A stretch of 64,000 nucleotides of DNA, taken from NCBI RefSeq assembly GCF_001025215.1, contig NZ_AP012330.1, positions 2,170,001 through 2,234,000 of the forward strand, read 5' to 3'. The notes beneath the pieces were generated by a model. The model worked only from the letters and a program-made list of their open reading frames with translations, made no database searches and was not told the DNA's origin. Of this stretch, positions 1 through 7,694 are shown one piece after another (the first letter of the stretch is position 1; every line of letters begins with the position of its first letter). The DNA comes from Bifidobacterium pseudocatenulatum DSM 20438 = JCM 1200 = LMG 10505 (GTDB taxonomy: Bacteria > Actinomycetota > Actinomycetes > Actinomycetales > Bifidobacteriaceae). The position numbers and the translations under genes are program-made.

Positions 1-1
1 C

Positions 2-142
2 GAAGACAACGAAGACTTGCTTCTTGCCGAAAAAAGACTCGACAACAGTACTGGCACAACTATCAGCAACGAAGAGGTCATGCTCGATCTCGGCATTTCC
101 CCAAGCGACCTCGCCGAGGCACCTGAGCCGGAACTCGCATGA
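2..142 (+). CDS. RelB/DinJ-like antitoxin, 3' end only
   Basis: The window opens inside this reading frame; the last 46 codons are visible and the start lies off the left edge. The visible part is acidic and polar and ends in APEPELA. Its TGA overlaps the ATG of the RelE-like toxin in an ATGA arrangement, the usual order and coupling of type II toxin-antitoxin operons. The antitoxin assignment rests mainly on this context; too little of the N-terminal DNA-binding part is present to name the family. The expected role is to neutralise the toxin and repress the operon. Confidence 0.6.
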   Translation, partial: EDNEDLLLAEKRLDNSTGTTISNEEVMLDLGISPSDLAEAPEPELA

Positions 143-468
143 ACTGGCAAGTTGAATGGCTTGACGAAGCCAAGAAAGACATGCGCAAACTCGGCAAAGC
201 CGAGCAAATCCAAGTACTCAAGGGAATCGAGAAAGTTCGCACAAACCCACTGCCCACCTCGCAAGGCGGGTATGGCAAACCGTTACGCAATGCCGAACGA
301 ACGAAACTTTCCAGGCTTTGCAAAATCAAATTCAGGGATATCGGCATTCGCGTTGTTTACAAACCGTTACTGCGAAATGGAATCATGACCATCATCGTCG
401 TTGGCATTCGTTCCGATAGTGACGCTTACATCAAAGCCAACAAGAGACGCAAAGAATATGGACTATAA
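139..468 (+). CDS. RelE/ParE-family toxin
   Basis: A basic 109-residue protein with the size and layout of RelE/ParE toxins: an N-terminal WLDEAKKDMRKL helix, a central NPLPTSQGGYGKPLRN loop, then strands around KIKFRDIGIRVVYK and IMTIIVVGIRSD, and a basic tail. RelE members cleave mRNA on the ribosome; ParE members poison gyrase. The sequence alone does not tell me which this is. It starts with an ATG inside the antitoxin stop codon, so translation is probably coupled. The operon seems to end here, because the next 110 bases hold no gene. Confidence 0.75.
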   Translation: MNWQVEWLDEAKKDMRKLGKAEQIQVLKGIEKVRTNPLPTSQGGYGKPLRNAERTKLSRLCKIKFRDIGIRVVYKPLLRNGIMTIIVVGIRSDSDAYIKANKRRKEYGL

Positions 469-578
469 GATGCGTCCGCCAATTTTCAGCGAACGTTACT
501 TTTTCTTCAAGATTAGCCGATGATTTTACAAAAGAAGTGACGATCGTCGCATGACATTGTCGACTTGCCCGACGTAAG

Positions 579-704
579 ATGAAGGCACAACAGAAGAACG
601 AAGAAAAGAAAATAGACAACAAACACAGACTTACGGCAGCGGCCAGAGGAATGGACAAGAAAACAGATACGCGCCGCCAAGCCGAACGAAAGGAAACATC
701 ATGA
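579..704 (+). CDS. Basic 41-residue ORF, micro-cassette copy 1
   Basis: A short, strongly basic ORF that begins MKAQQKN and ends [11 protein letters not shown] do not recognise a family. Two things suggest it is real. Its stop codon overlaps the ATG of the 40-residue peptide ORF that follows (TCATGA). A shorter relative (MKPQRKN at the start, TKRRAA at the end) sits at 56590-56658 just ahead of a paralogue of the same peptide. It could be a translational-coupling leader or a functional small protein. The relative has an 11-base gap to its peptide instead of an overlap, so strict coupling is not conserved. Confidence 0.45.
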
Positions 705-823
705 AGAACAACACTTTCAACCAGGTCATCAACGCCAACCTCGCTTCCATCGATCCGGGCTTCGGCCAGTTCGCACTCGCCAAGGCTTCCTCCGACCTCT
801 TCAAGAAGGTCCTCAACAAGTAA
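701..823 (+). CDS. 40-residue peptide, micro-cassette copy 1
   Basis: An ATG ORF of 40 codons behind an AAAGGAAAC ribosome site. The protein begins MKNNTFNQV and ends [13 protein letters not shown]. It has no signal peptide, no cysteine and no membrane segment; its second half could form an amphipathic helix. A paralogue at 56670-56792 matches it at 25 of 40 positions with no gaps, conserving NNTF, QFA, AKASS and LFKKV, which argues that it is translated. Both copies follow a small basic ORF and end in a long terminator-like hairpin. I do not recognise the family. A regulatory, signalling or membrane-active role is possible but not shown. Confidence 0.65.
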
Positions 824-900
824 GACCGCTTCCTAGACGGGAGGCAAGGCGCAGGCGCCACAGCACCTCGCCCCTCTTCTTTCCAATCCTTAAATCACAT

Positions 901-945
901 AGCGGGAGGCCGCGGTTCCAAACGGAATCGCGGCCTCCCGCTTTT
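901..945. terminator. Strong hairpin terminator after peptide cassette 1
   Basis: A near-perfect inverted repeat pairs AGCGGGAGGCCGCG (901-914) with CGCGGCCTCCCGCT (929-942). Its inner GTTCC/GGAAT pairing leaves an AAAC loop, and CTTTT follows on the plus strand. It lies between the peptide gene and the convergent MFS gene and may serve both. Confidence 0.85.
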
Positions 946-957
946 CACGTACGCCGG

Positions 958-2280
958 CTACCCCTCCTCAACAGCGAGATTGCGGGCGGCGGCGCGTTCG
1001 CGTGGGCCGCGCGTCACGTAGAAGCCGATTGCCACGATGACGAACATCACCGTGCAGCAGATCCACAGCACACGGCTGCCGAACGCGTTGAGAATCCAGC
1101 CTCCGACCAACGGCGAGAACGCGTTCGACAGCGACCACACCAGGTTGTATAACCCTTGGTAGGTGCCGCGCACATCCTTTGGCGCGATGTTCGCCACCGT
1201 TGTGGCGGCAATCGGGAACGTGCCCAGCTCGCCAAGCGTCCACAGCACGGTCGCGATTGCGAACGCCACCCACGAATTCGCGCCGATCTGGAACGCGTAT
1301 CCGACCGCCGTGATGGACATGCCGAGCACCAGCACTCGGGTGTTGCTCATCCGCTGGAACAGACCGATCGCGGGAATCTGCAGCAGACACAGCAGGCCGC
1401 CGTTGATGGTCAGCAGACTGGAATATTCATCCGTGCCAAGGCCGATCTGCGTCATGGAAATCGGCAGGCCGCTGACGATCTGGTAATACGCCAGCGTGTA
1501 CAGGAACATCAGCACCACCATCGACATCAGCGCGCCGTCGGCGCATGCGCGACGATAGCTGCGCCATACGGAGAACCGCTGCGGCCGCTGCGATTCGCCG
1601 GTTTGTTTCACAGCATGTTCCACGGCATTTCCCGCAGCTGATTCCGCGGCTTGCGACGCCCGCGCCGGCGCGACCTCGCCCCGCGGGCGCTTGCCCAGCC
1701 CGACTTCCTTGAAGAACACGATCATCAAGATCGTGGCGAACACCAGCACCGCGGCTTCCGCGTAGAACATCAGCGCATAGGAGATCTTCACCAACTGGTT
1801 GGCGATGATCGGGCCGATCGCGAAGCCGAAATTCGCGGCCCACGTCTGCAGCGAATACGCGCGCTTCTGTTTGCGGAACGGCACCACGTCGGACACGTAC
1901 GCCGCGACCGCGGGCGTCGGCATGGATGAGATGGCGCCGTAGGCCAGCAGCGCGATCGCCATGATCCACGGATTGCCGATGAACGCCAGCAGGACCAGCA
2001 TCGCGGCGGAGCCGAGATTGCCGATGACGATCATCGCCGGGCGGCCGAAGCGGTCGGACAGCGCGCCGCCATACAGGCAGCCGAAGATGCCGCCGAAACC
2101 GTACATGGAGACGATGGTGCCGGCCACGCCCGCGCTGACATGCATGTCAGACACCAGATACATGGAAAGGAATGACGTGACGAAGCGGCCCATCCACAGG
2201 ATAAGCAGCGTGACCCACAAGCCCCAGAACATGAGGGGCAATCCGAAAATCTCTTTGTTCTTCTCCATTCTTGCCATCAT
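958..2280 (-). CDS. MFS transporter
   Basis: A 12-helix major facilitator transporter of about 440 residues. The diagnostic loop 2-3 motif is visible as GGALSDRFGRPAMIV, about 70 residues in. A basic, low-complexity central loop (KRPRGEVAPARAS...) separates the two six-helix halves. The frame stays open upstream, but that stretch overlaps the divergent rlmB gene. I chose the ATG at 2280; the ATG at 2268 (MEKNKEIFG) is equally possible, and neither has a clear ribosome site. The substrate cannot be deduced; drug or sugar efflux would be guesses. Confidence 0.8.
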   Translation of the reverse strand: MMARMEKNKEIFGLPLMFWGLWVTLLILWMGRFVTSFLSMYLVSDMHVSAGVAGTIVSMYGFGGIFGCLYGGALSDRFGRPAMIVIGNLGSAAMLVLLAFIGNPWIMAIALLAYGAISSMPTPAVAAYVSDVVPFRKQKRAYSLQTWAANFGFAIGPIIANQLVKISYALMFYAEAAVLVFATILMIVFFKEVGLGKRPRGEVAPARASQAAESAAGNAVEHAVKQTGESQRPQRFSVWRSYRRACADGALMSMVVLMFLYTLAYYQIVSGLPISMTQIGLGTDEYSSLLTINGGLLCLLQIPAIGLFQRMSNTRVLVLGMSITAVGYAFQIGANSWVAFAIATVLWTLGELGTFPIAATTVANIAPKDVRGTYQGLYNLVWSLSNAFSPLVGGWILNAFGSRVLWICCTVMFVIVAIGFYVTRGPRERAAARNLAVEEG

Positions 2281-2347
2281 ATCGAGCAATATCGAGCGGA
2301 CGCGACGCCAGTAGCCTTTTCCCGGGGTGCTGGGAGAATGGACAACT

Positions 2348-3349
2348 ATGGCAATGAAAAAAGGACCGACCAAGGGGTCGGGTGGAAAGCATCGTAACGC
2401 GCTGAGGGGCAAGGGACCGACCCCCAAGGCCGAAGATCGCGTATATCACAAGGCTTACAAGGAAAAGCAGGCTACCAATCGTCGTAAGATGGCTGATCCG
2501 CGACTGGCGGCACGCCGTCGCGCGGCAAAGTTCAGCTCAGAATCCGACGATCTCGTCATCGGTCGCAACGCCGTTCTCGAAGCGTTGCGCTGCGGCGTGC
2601 CCGCGAGCACGCTGTATGTGGCCGCACGCATCGAGCACGACGATCGCACGCGTGAAATCATTCGTCTCGCCGGCATTCACGGACTGAACCTCATGGAAGC
2701 CGACCGACTGGAAATGGACCGTATCGCACGCTCCTCCAACCATCAGGGCGTGGTGATGAAGGCGCAGCCGTTCCAGTATTCCTCGCTCGCCGAGCTGGTG
2801 GAACGCGCGGACAAGAAGTCTCGTGCCATGGAAGCGGCCAACTCCGCAAGCGCACGCATTGCGGCACGTCCGCTGTTCATCGCGCTTGACGGCGTCACCG
2901 ATCCGCAGAATCTGGGCGCGGTCATCCGTTCCGCAGCCGCATTCGGCGCCAACGGCGTGATCCTGCCGGAACGTCGTTCCGCTTCGGTCACCGCAGCCGC
3001 ATGGAAGGTGTCCGCAGGCGCAGCCGCGCACATGCCAGTCGCCCGCGTGGTGAACCTCACCAAAGCCATTGAAAGCCTGAAGGAACGCGGATACTACAGC
3101 GTCGGTCTCGACGGTGGCGGCGACGCCCTCGTTGGCGAAACCGGTTTCGAAACCGATCCGCTGGTTGTGGTGCTCGGTTCCGAAGGCAACGGCCTGAGCC
3201 GTCTCGTACGCGAGACATGCGATTCCATCGCCGGCATCCCAATGTCGAACATGGTCGAATCGCTGAACGCTTCCGTCGCAGCGGGCATCACGCTGTATTC
3301 CGTCGCACGCGCCCGCCGCGAGGCCGGTGCCGCCGCTGACGCGAAGTAA
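2348..3349 (+). CDS. rlmB: 23S rRNA 2'-O-methyltransferase, TrmH/SpoU family
   Basis: About 333 residues: a long basic N-terminal extension typical of actinobacterial members, a SpoU substrate-binding domain, and the knotted SpoU methyltransferase domain. All three SpoU motifs are visible: DPQNLGAVIRSAAAFGANGV, VVLGSEGNGLSR, and IPMSNMVESLNASVA near the end. RlmB methylates the ribose of G2251 in the 23S peptidyl-transferase loop using S-adenosylmethionine. I chose the ATG at 2348 because GGGAG lies 11 bases upstream; a GTG at 2327 is less likely. The gene is divergent from the MFS transporter and is followed by a terminator. Confidence 0.9.
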   Translation: MAMKKGPTKGSGGKHRNALRGKGPTPKAEDRVYHKAYKEKQATNRRKMADPRLAARRRAAKFSSESDDLVIGRNAVLEALRCGVPASTLYVAARIEHDDRTREIIRLAGIHGLNLMEADRLEMDRIARSSNHQGVVMKAQPFQYSSLAELVERADKKSRAMEAANSASARIAARPLFIALDGVTDPQNLGAVIRSAAAFGANGVILPERRSASVTAAAWKVSAGAAAHMPVARVVNLTKAIESLKERGYYSVGLDGGGDALVGETGFETDPLVVVLGSEGNGLSRLVRETCDSIAGIPMSNMVESLNASVAAGITLYSVARARREAGAAADAK

Positions 3350-3426
3350 TCAACACGAAGCGACAGGAAGTAAGCACAGCGAAACTGCAGAAGTAAACAC
3401 AACAAGGCAGCAAGTCCGAAATACAT

Positions 3427-3464
3427 ATGAGCGGATAGTCCATACGGATTATCCGCTCATTTTG
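3427..3464 (+). terminator. rlmB terminator
   Basis: An 11-bp stem, ATGAGCGGATA (3427-3437) with TATCCGCTCAT (3450-3460), followed by TTTTG. Confidence 0.8.
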
Positions 3465-3724
3465 TTGCGCAAATCTGTACTTGGATTGATTTTGCGCTTA
3501 CCGCAGACCCACTCCCCCGCCAACGATCTCTCGCAACACGTTCTCTCACTTTCAAAAGTCAAAATTTTTTTGAGTTTTGAAAGTGAGGGGTGTGAAGGGA
3601 TAACAAAAGCGGAGGATTATTAGTGGTCCTCCGCTTAACGGCTCGGCCCTGAAATTTTTGACTGCGGCTACGCCGCAGACTCAATACTGCCTTCGGCGCG
3701 GCTATCGCCTCGTCTCAGGGCATA
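3465..3724. other. Gene-free stretch with several hairpins
   Basis: No convincing coding region. It holds a 13-bp inverted repeat, CTCACTTTCAAAA (3545-3557) with TTTTGAAAGTGAG (3575-3587), enclosing an A/T run. A 10-bp stem AAGCGGAGGA (3607-3616) with TCCTCCGCTT (3627-3636) is followed on the minus strand by TTTTGTTA, so it could be a back-up terminator for the leftward gene. A short CTGCGGCTACGCCGCAG palindrome lies near 3662. The rest looks like decayed sequence. Confidence 0.5.
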
Positions 3725-3761
3725 TTGATAGAAAAAGCTCCACTGGAGCTTTTTCTATCAA
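3725..3761 (-). terminator. Terminator overlapping the DUF4032 stop codon
   Basis: An 18-bp perfect inverted repeat (3725-3742 with 3744-3761) that includes AAAAAGCTCCA/TGGAGCTTTTT, giving T-runs on both strands. The leftward gene's stop codon (3758-3760) lies within its first arm. Confidence 0.8.
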
Positions 3762-5167
3762 TGTGCCCATACAGCTGCGTCGGGATCGTCGTCGGGGTTG
3801 TAGCCGTCGTCGGGATCGTCGTAGGTGTATTCGTCGTCGATCACACCGGAATCGGCTTCGGCGTTCAACGCGTCCACATCCTTCGTGGTGAGCTTGTACT
3901 GCGGAAGCACCTTCTCCACATAGCTTTGCACCGCCTCGGCCATCGGCACATCATGACCCGCCTTCTCGGCCAGGAACCAACGGTGGTCAAGCACTTCATG
4001 GAAGAACTGAGCCGGTTCGATCTGCGAACGGTATTCACGCGGAATCATGCGCACGGTCGGCTCGAACACTTCGCGCATCCAATCAGTGGCGACAATCTCA
4101 AGATCCTCACCCTCACGCCATGTGGAAGCGCGGTAGGCATCCAAATCGTTCAACAGTCGACGAGCCTGATTCTCCTGCACATCAAGACCAGTCAATCGCA
4201 GCAGCTTACGATTCGCATAGCCGGCATCGACCACACGCGGACGCACCAGCACACGCTTGCCATCTTCGGCGGTCTTCATCTCCAGCTCATCCACATCAAA
4301 ACCAAGCTCATTGAGCTTGTTGACGCGCTTCTCGATCTTCCACATCTCATCCGGACCGAACTTGTCGGTATCAGTCAGCGCGCTCCACAGCGAATGGTAA
4401 CGATCCACCAAACGGTTGCCGATCGCAATTTCGTCAACACCGCTCGGCAGCAGCGAACCGGACGAAAGATCCATCAATTCGCCAATAATGTTCGTACGGG
4501 CCAAATCAACGTCGTACTCGCGCTGGCCCTCCGTCAGATTAATCTGCAGATCACCGGTTTCCGCATCAACCAAAAATGCGGAGAACGCGTAGGCGTCGCG
4601 CAGGAACAACACGTTCGACAGTGACACATCGCCCCAATAGAAGCCAGCCAAATGCAAACGCACCATCAGCACGGCCAACGCGTCGATCAGTCGTTCCGCG
4701 GTATCAGGGCGCAGATTACGCGCGAACAGCGCACGATACGGCAGTGAGAACTTCAAATGCTTGGTGACAAGGATCGCTTCCAGCGGCTCGCCTTCACGGC
4801 TATGACGGCCTGTGACCACGGCGATCGGCTGCACGGTCGGCAGTTCCAGCTTCTGCAGGCGACGCAGCAGCTCGTATTCTCGTTCCGCCACATTGCGCGT
4901 GATTTCCTTCATGGCGTACACTTCGTCGCCTACGTGCACGAAACGCACCACATGCCTGGAAATACCACGCGGAAGATTAGCCAGCAGGTCTTCCGGCCAA
5001 GTAGCCAGCGGCTTTTCCCACGGCAGGGTGAACATCTTTGGATTCGAGCTTGCGGCGGTGATTTTCAGCGCATGCGGCTCCGGAGATGAGGCAGCCGGAT
5101 CTTCGGCCTTCACGGAAGTTGCTTTCAGCACACGGGGATCCATCTGTGGCAATTCAAGAGATTCCAT
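3758..5167 (-). CDS. DUF4032 protein with kinase-like fold
   Basis: A 469-residue protein recognisable as the actinobacterial DUF4032 family. The N-terminal half resembles a lipopolysaccharide-kinase-like fold: EVYAMKEI near residue 85 supplies a candidate ATP-binding lysine, LHLAGFYWGDVSLSNVLF resembles the catalytic loop, and LVDAETGDL is a DFG-like position. The C-terminal half is the DUF4032 domain, followed by a very acidic tail (DDPDDGYNPDDDPD). No signal peptide or membrane helix is present, so it is likely cytoplasmic. Its substrate is unknown. It is a single gene with its own terminator. Confidence 0.8.
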   Translation of the reverse strand: MESLELPQMDPRVLKATSVKAEDPAASSPEPHALKITAASSNPKMFTLPWEKPLATWPEDLLANLPRGISRHVVRFVHVGDEVYAMKEITRNVAEREYELLRRLQKLELPTVQPIAVVTGRHSREGEPLEAILVTKHLKFSLPYRALFARNLRPDTAERLIDALAVLMVRLHLAGFYWGDVSLSNVLFLRDAYAFSAFLVDAETGDLQINLTEGQREYDVDLARTNIIGELMDLSSGSLLPSGVDEIAIGNRLVDRYHSLWSALTDTDKFGPDEMWKIEKRVNKLNELGFDVDELEMKTAEDGKRVLVRPRVVDAGYANRKLLRLTGLDVQENQARRLLNDLDAYRASTWREGEDLEIVATDWMREVFEPTVRMIPREYRSQIEPAQFFHEVLDHRWFLAEKAGHDVPMAEAVQSYVEKVLPQYKLTTKDVDALNAEADSGVIDDEYTYDDPDDGYNPDDDPDAAVWAH

Positions 5168-5340
5168 GAATCAACAATTTACCTGTTGACCTACCCGAAG
5201 AAGCAAGTATGGACGAATCCGTTTCACCTGCCGATATGCGATGATCTCAATACTGGAATCTCACTATCCATCTCATATTACGATCGAATATTGCGATCGA
5301 TGCTACAAACAGACATTACAAGCCGATATCGTGCTTGCGG

Positions 5341-5445
5341 AAAACAAAAGAAGCCCCGCACCGACGCGGGGCTTCTCCAACGAGACGATAAGAGAGGAAG
5401 AGCACGTCTCGTTTAATGGTTGACGGAAGTTCGCGCTTCCGCCAA
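5341..5445 (-). ncRNA. Candidate structured small RNA, copy 1
   Basis: Read on the minus strand this element has three stems. First is a 6-bp hairpin CGGAAG/CTTCCG (5441-5424). After a TCAACCATTA linker comes a 9-bp stem AACGAGACG/CGTCTCGTT (5413-5379) with a 17-nt loop holding CTCTTCCTCTCT. Last is an 11-bp terminator stem AGAAGCCCCGC/GCGGGGCTTCT (5376-5349) followed by TTTGTTTT. A second copy at 24501-24605 keeps the linker and loop while the 9-bp stem changes by compensatory substitution. It lies about 85 nt past the stop of the leftward ATPase gene, so it could be an independent small RNA or a processed 3' UTR. I see no clear promoter and recognise no named family. Confidence 0.65.
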
Positions 5446-5530
5446 GTTTTTATTCAGCCACCCGCCAGCCGATTTCCGTAAAGGATATTCCCCTGAAGAA
5501 ACAGCCAACGGTTGGTTACTCGATATCAGC

Positions 5531-6658
5531 TCAGTTCAGACGCAGCTCGGTCGACGGAGCGAACAGGTGCATCTTGGACGGGTCGATCTTGATCTTGACG
5601 GTATCGCCGACCTTCGGGAGAGCACGCGGGTTCACGCGGATCGTGGTGAGCTTGTTCTGATCGGACATCATGGTGGATGCCTCAGCAGCGGAGCCATCGG
5701 TGATGATGTTGCCGTAGATGTAGCCATCGGAGCCCAGATCCTCAACGTTCATGACCTTGAGGGAGAAGGCGTTGGCGTCATCCGGGGCGGCCAGGGAAGC
5801 GTCTTCCGGACGGAAGCCGACGACGATCTGGTTGTTGTCTTCAGCGGTGAGCTTGTTGACGGCCTCGGCCGGCAGATCCACGGTGTCTTCGCCGATCTTT
5901 GCCTTGCCGTTGACCACCGGGTGGGTGTTGATGTTCATCGACGGGGAGCCGATGAAGCCAGCGACGAAGACGTTGGCCGGGCGATCGTACAGCTCGGTCG
6001 GAGCGCCGACCTGCTGCAGGACACCGAGCTTGATGACGGCGATGCGGTCACCCATGGTCAGAGCTTCGGTCTGATCGTGGGTCACGTACAGGGTGGTGAC
6101 ACCCAGCTGGCGCTGCAGAGCAGCGATCTGGGTACGGGTCTGCACGCGGAGCTTGGCATCAAGGTTGGACAGAGGCTCATCCATGAGGAAGACCTTCGGC
6201 TCACGGACGATTGCACGGCCCATGGCCACGCGCTGACGCTGGCCACCGGACAGAGCCTTCGGCTTACGATCGAGGTACTCGGTCAGGTCGAGGATCTCAG
6301 CGGCCTTCTCGACGCGCTTGCGGATCTCTTCCTTCGGGGTGCCGGCGATCTTCAGAGCGAAGCCCATGTTGTCGGCCACGGTCATGTGCGGGTACAGAGC
6401 GTAGTTCTGGAACACCATTGCGATGTCGCGGTCCTTCGGCTGCATCGTGGTGACGTCCTTGCCACCGATGAGGATGCGGCCCTTGTTGACCTCTTCAAGG
6501 CCAGCGAGCATACGCAGAGTAGTGGACTTGCCGCAGCCAGACGGGCCAACCAGCACCAGGAACTCGCCGTCCTTGATGTCCATATTCAAATCATCCACCG
6601 ACGGCTTATCGTTGCCCGGGTAGATACGAGTAACATGGTCGAATACGACTTCTGCCAT
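5531..6658 (-). CDS. msiK: Shared sugar-ABC importer ATPase (MsiK/UgpC type)
   Basis: A 375-residue ATPase with every ABC motif: Walker [11 protein letters not shown] near residue 38, Q-loop [11 protein letters not shown], signature [14 protein letters not shown], Walker [13 protein letters not shown] and switch histidine YVTHDQTEA. The C-terminal part is the OB-fold regulatory domain of the MalK/MsiK/UgpC group. MsiK-type proteins in actinobacteria power several different sugar importers. That fits this window, where the importers at 44415-47803 and 49931-56270 have no ATPase. The ATG at 6658 has AAAGGATG 7 bases upstream. The choice of msiK over ugpC as symbol is a convention. Confidence 0.9.
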   Translation of the reverse strand: MAEVVFDHVTRIYPGNDKPSVDDLNMDIKDGEFLVLVGPSGCGKSTTLRMLAGLEEVNKGRILIGGKDVTTMQPKDRDIAMVFQNYALYPHMTVADNMGFALKIAGTPKEEIRKRVEKAAEILDLTEYLDRKPKALSGGQRQRVAMGRAIVREPKVFLMDEPLSNLDAKLRVQTRTQIAALQRQLGVTTLYVTHDQTEALTMGDRIAVIKLGVLQQVGAPTELYDRPANVFVAGFIGSPSMNINTHPVVNGKAKIGEDTVDLPAEAVNKLTAEDNNQIVVGFRPEDASLAAPDDANAFSLKVMNVEDLGSDGYIYGNIITDGSAAEASTMMSDQNKLTTIRVNPRALPKVGDTVKIKIDPSKMHLFAPSTELRLN

Positions 6659-6675
6659 GATTTGTCATCCTTTCA

Positions 6676-6693
6676 GAGGCAGGTACGTGCCTC
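6676..6693 (-). promoter_or_regulatory. Hairpin just upstream of the msiK ribosome site
   Basis: A GAGGCA/TGCCTC 6-bp stem with a 6-nt loop directly precedes the AAAGGATG ribosome site in a leader of about 165 nt. It could modulate translation. I cannot show that it is more than a small hairpin. Confidence 0.35.
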
Positions 6694-6822
6694 ACGATCC
6701 GTTGTAAAGGGATTTCTTTTCGGTGCCTCGCCTTGCGGCTTACGACTTCGACAAAGCCACAATTCAAAGCGTTAATTTATTTCTTTGGTTTGGCGAAGGT
6801 TCTCTTCGTTGAGCCACGTTCC

Positions 6823-6850
6823 ATGATACATACAACGCTAAAACTGTCAA
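6823..6850 (-). promoter_or_regulatory. Probable msiK promoter
   Basis: On the minus strand a perfect -35 TTGACA (6850-6845) and a -10 TATCAT (6828-6823) are separated by 16 bases. It would give msiK an untranslated leader of about 155-165 nt. Confidence 0.6.
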
Positions 6851-6977
6851 TGCGTGTCGCGAGTCGCGCTGTTTACCTACGCTGGCAAAAGGGGGTTAAC
6901 GGCGTAGTAAATACACGCCTTTATCGCCATCATGCAAGACAATGGTGCGGAGCGAAAGACAGAACAGGGAGGTTGCA

Positions 6978-7694
6978 GTGCGCAATATTAGAATCGGCGT
7001 GGTCGAGGATGATCCCGCAAGCTGCCAGCTGGTACTTGACTATCTCAACCGATATCAGCAGGAAAATGACGAACAATTCACCGTTTCCGTATTCGACGAC
7101 GGCGCGAGAATCGTAGAGAAATATACCCCTGTTTACGATATTTTACTGCTCGACATCGAAATGAGCGAAATGGACGGCATGGCCGCCGCGAGACGCATTC
7201 GCGAGCGCGACGACAAGGTCGTGATCGTGTTCATCACCGCCGCACCGCAGTATGCGATCAGCGGGTACGAGGTGCGCGCATTGTCGTATCTGCTCAAGCC
7301 CCTGCCGTGGTTCGCGTTTTCACAGGAACTCAAGAAGTCGATCGACATGGTGAGGCGCAATGGCGACGATTCCATGCTTATCGAAACCAGCAACGGGCAG
7401 ATGCGGCTGAATCTTGCCGATATTCTGTATCTCGAATCGATCCGGCATACCATCGTCATCCACACGTTGGAAGGCAAACTGTCGATCAATGGCACGCTCA
7501 AAGACATGGAAGCGAAACTCGCCGACCACCATTTCTTCCGCTCGAATTCCTGCTATCTGGTGAATCTCAAGCATGTGACGGGCGTCGCCGACCAGGATTG
7601 CGTGATGTCGAACGGCGAACAGTTGCGCGTAAGCCGACCACGCAAGAAGGCGTTCCTCGCCGCGTTGACCGACTATATAGGAGGTGGCAGGTGA
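6978..7694 (+). CDS. LytTR response regulator
   Basis: A 238-residue AgrA/LytR-type regulator. The N-terminal receiver domain has the acidic pair VVEDD, the phosphoacceptor aspartate in LLLDIEMSEMDG and the conserved lysine in LLKPL. The C-terminal LytTR DNA-binding domain starts near residue 130, with ADILYLESIRHTIVIHT and FFRSNSCYLVNLKHV. I chose the GTG start because AGGGAGG lies 5 bases upstream. Its TGA overlaps the GTG of the following histidine kinase (GTGA), so the two are translationally coupled. LytTR/GHKL pairs commonly answer peptide signals, but no agrB/agrD-like genes are adjacent. Confidence 0.9.
   Translation: MRNIRIGVVEDDPASCQLVLDYLNRYQQENDEQFTVSVFDDGARIVEKYTPVYDILLLDIEMSEMDGMAAARRIRERDDKVVIVFITAAPQYAISGYEVRALSYLLKPLPWFAFSQELKKSIDMVRRNGDDSMLIETSNGQMRLNLADILYLESIRHTIVIHTLEGKLSINGTLKDMEAKLADHHFFRSNSCYLVNLKHVTGVADQDCVMSNGEQLRVSRPRKKAFLAALTDYIGGGR

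Noticed and set aside
3660-3680. CTGCGGCTACGCCGCAG palindrome as an operator
   Set aside because: It lies in a gene-free, hairpin-rich stretch between two gene ends, where a regulatory role is unlikely.
5420-6775. Long plus-strand frame opposite msiK
   Set aside because: It is the complement of a gene with complete ABC motifs and is not coding-like.
6660-6822. A known msiK-associated leader RNA in the msiK 5' region
   Set aside because: An RNA motif upstream of msiK genes is described in actinobacteria, but I cannot match this leader to its consensus by eye, so I list only the small hairpin.
7307-7690. Upstream extension of the histidine kinase frame into the response regulator gene
   Set aside because: It overlaps the regulator in another frame. 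The GTG at 7691 with a GGAGG ribosome site and the GTGA overlap is a better start.
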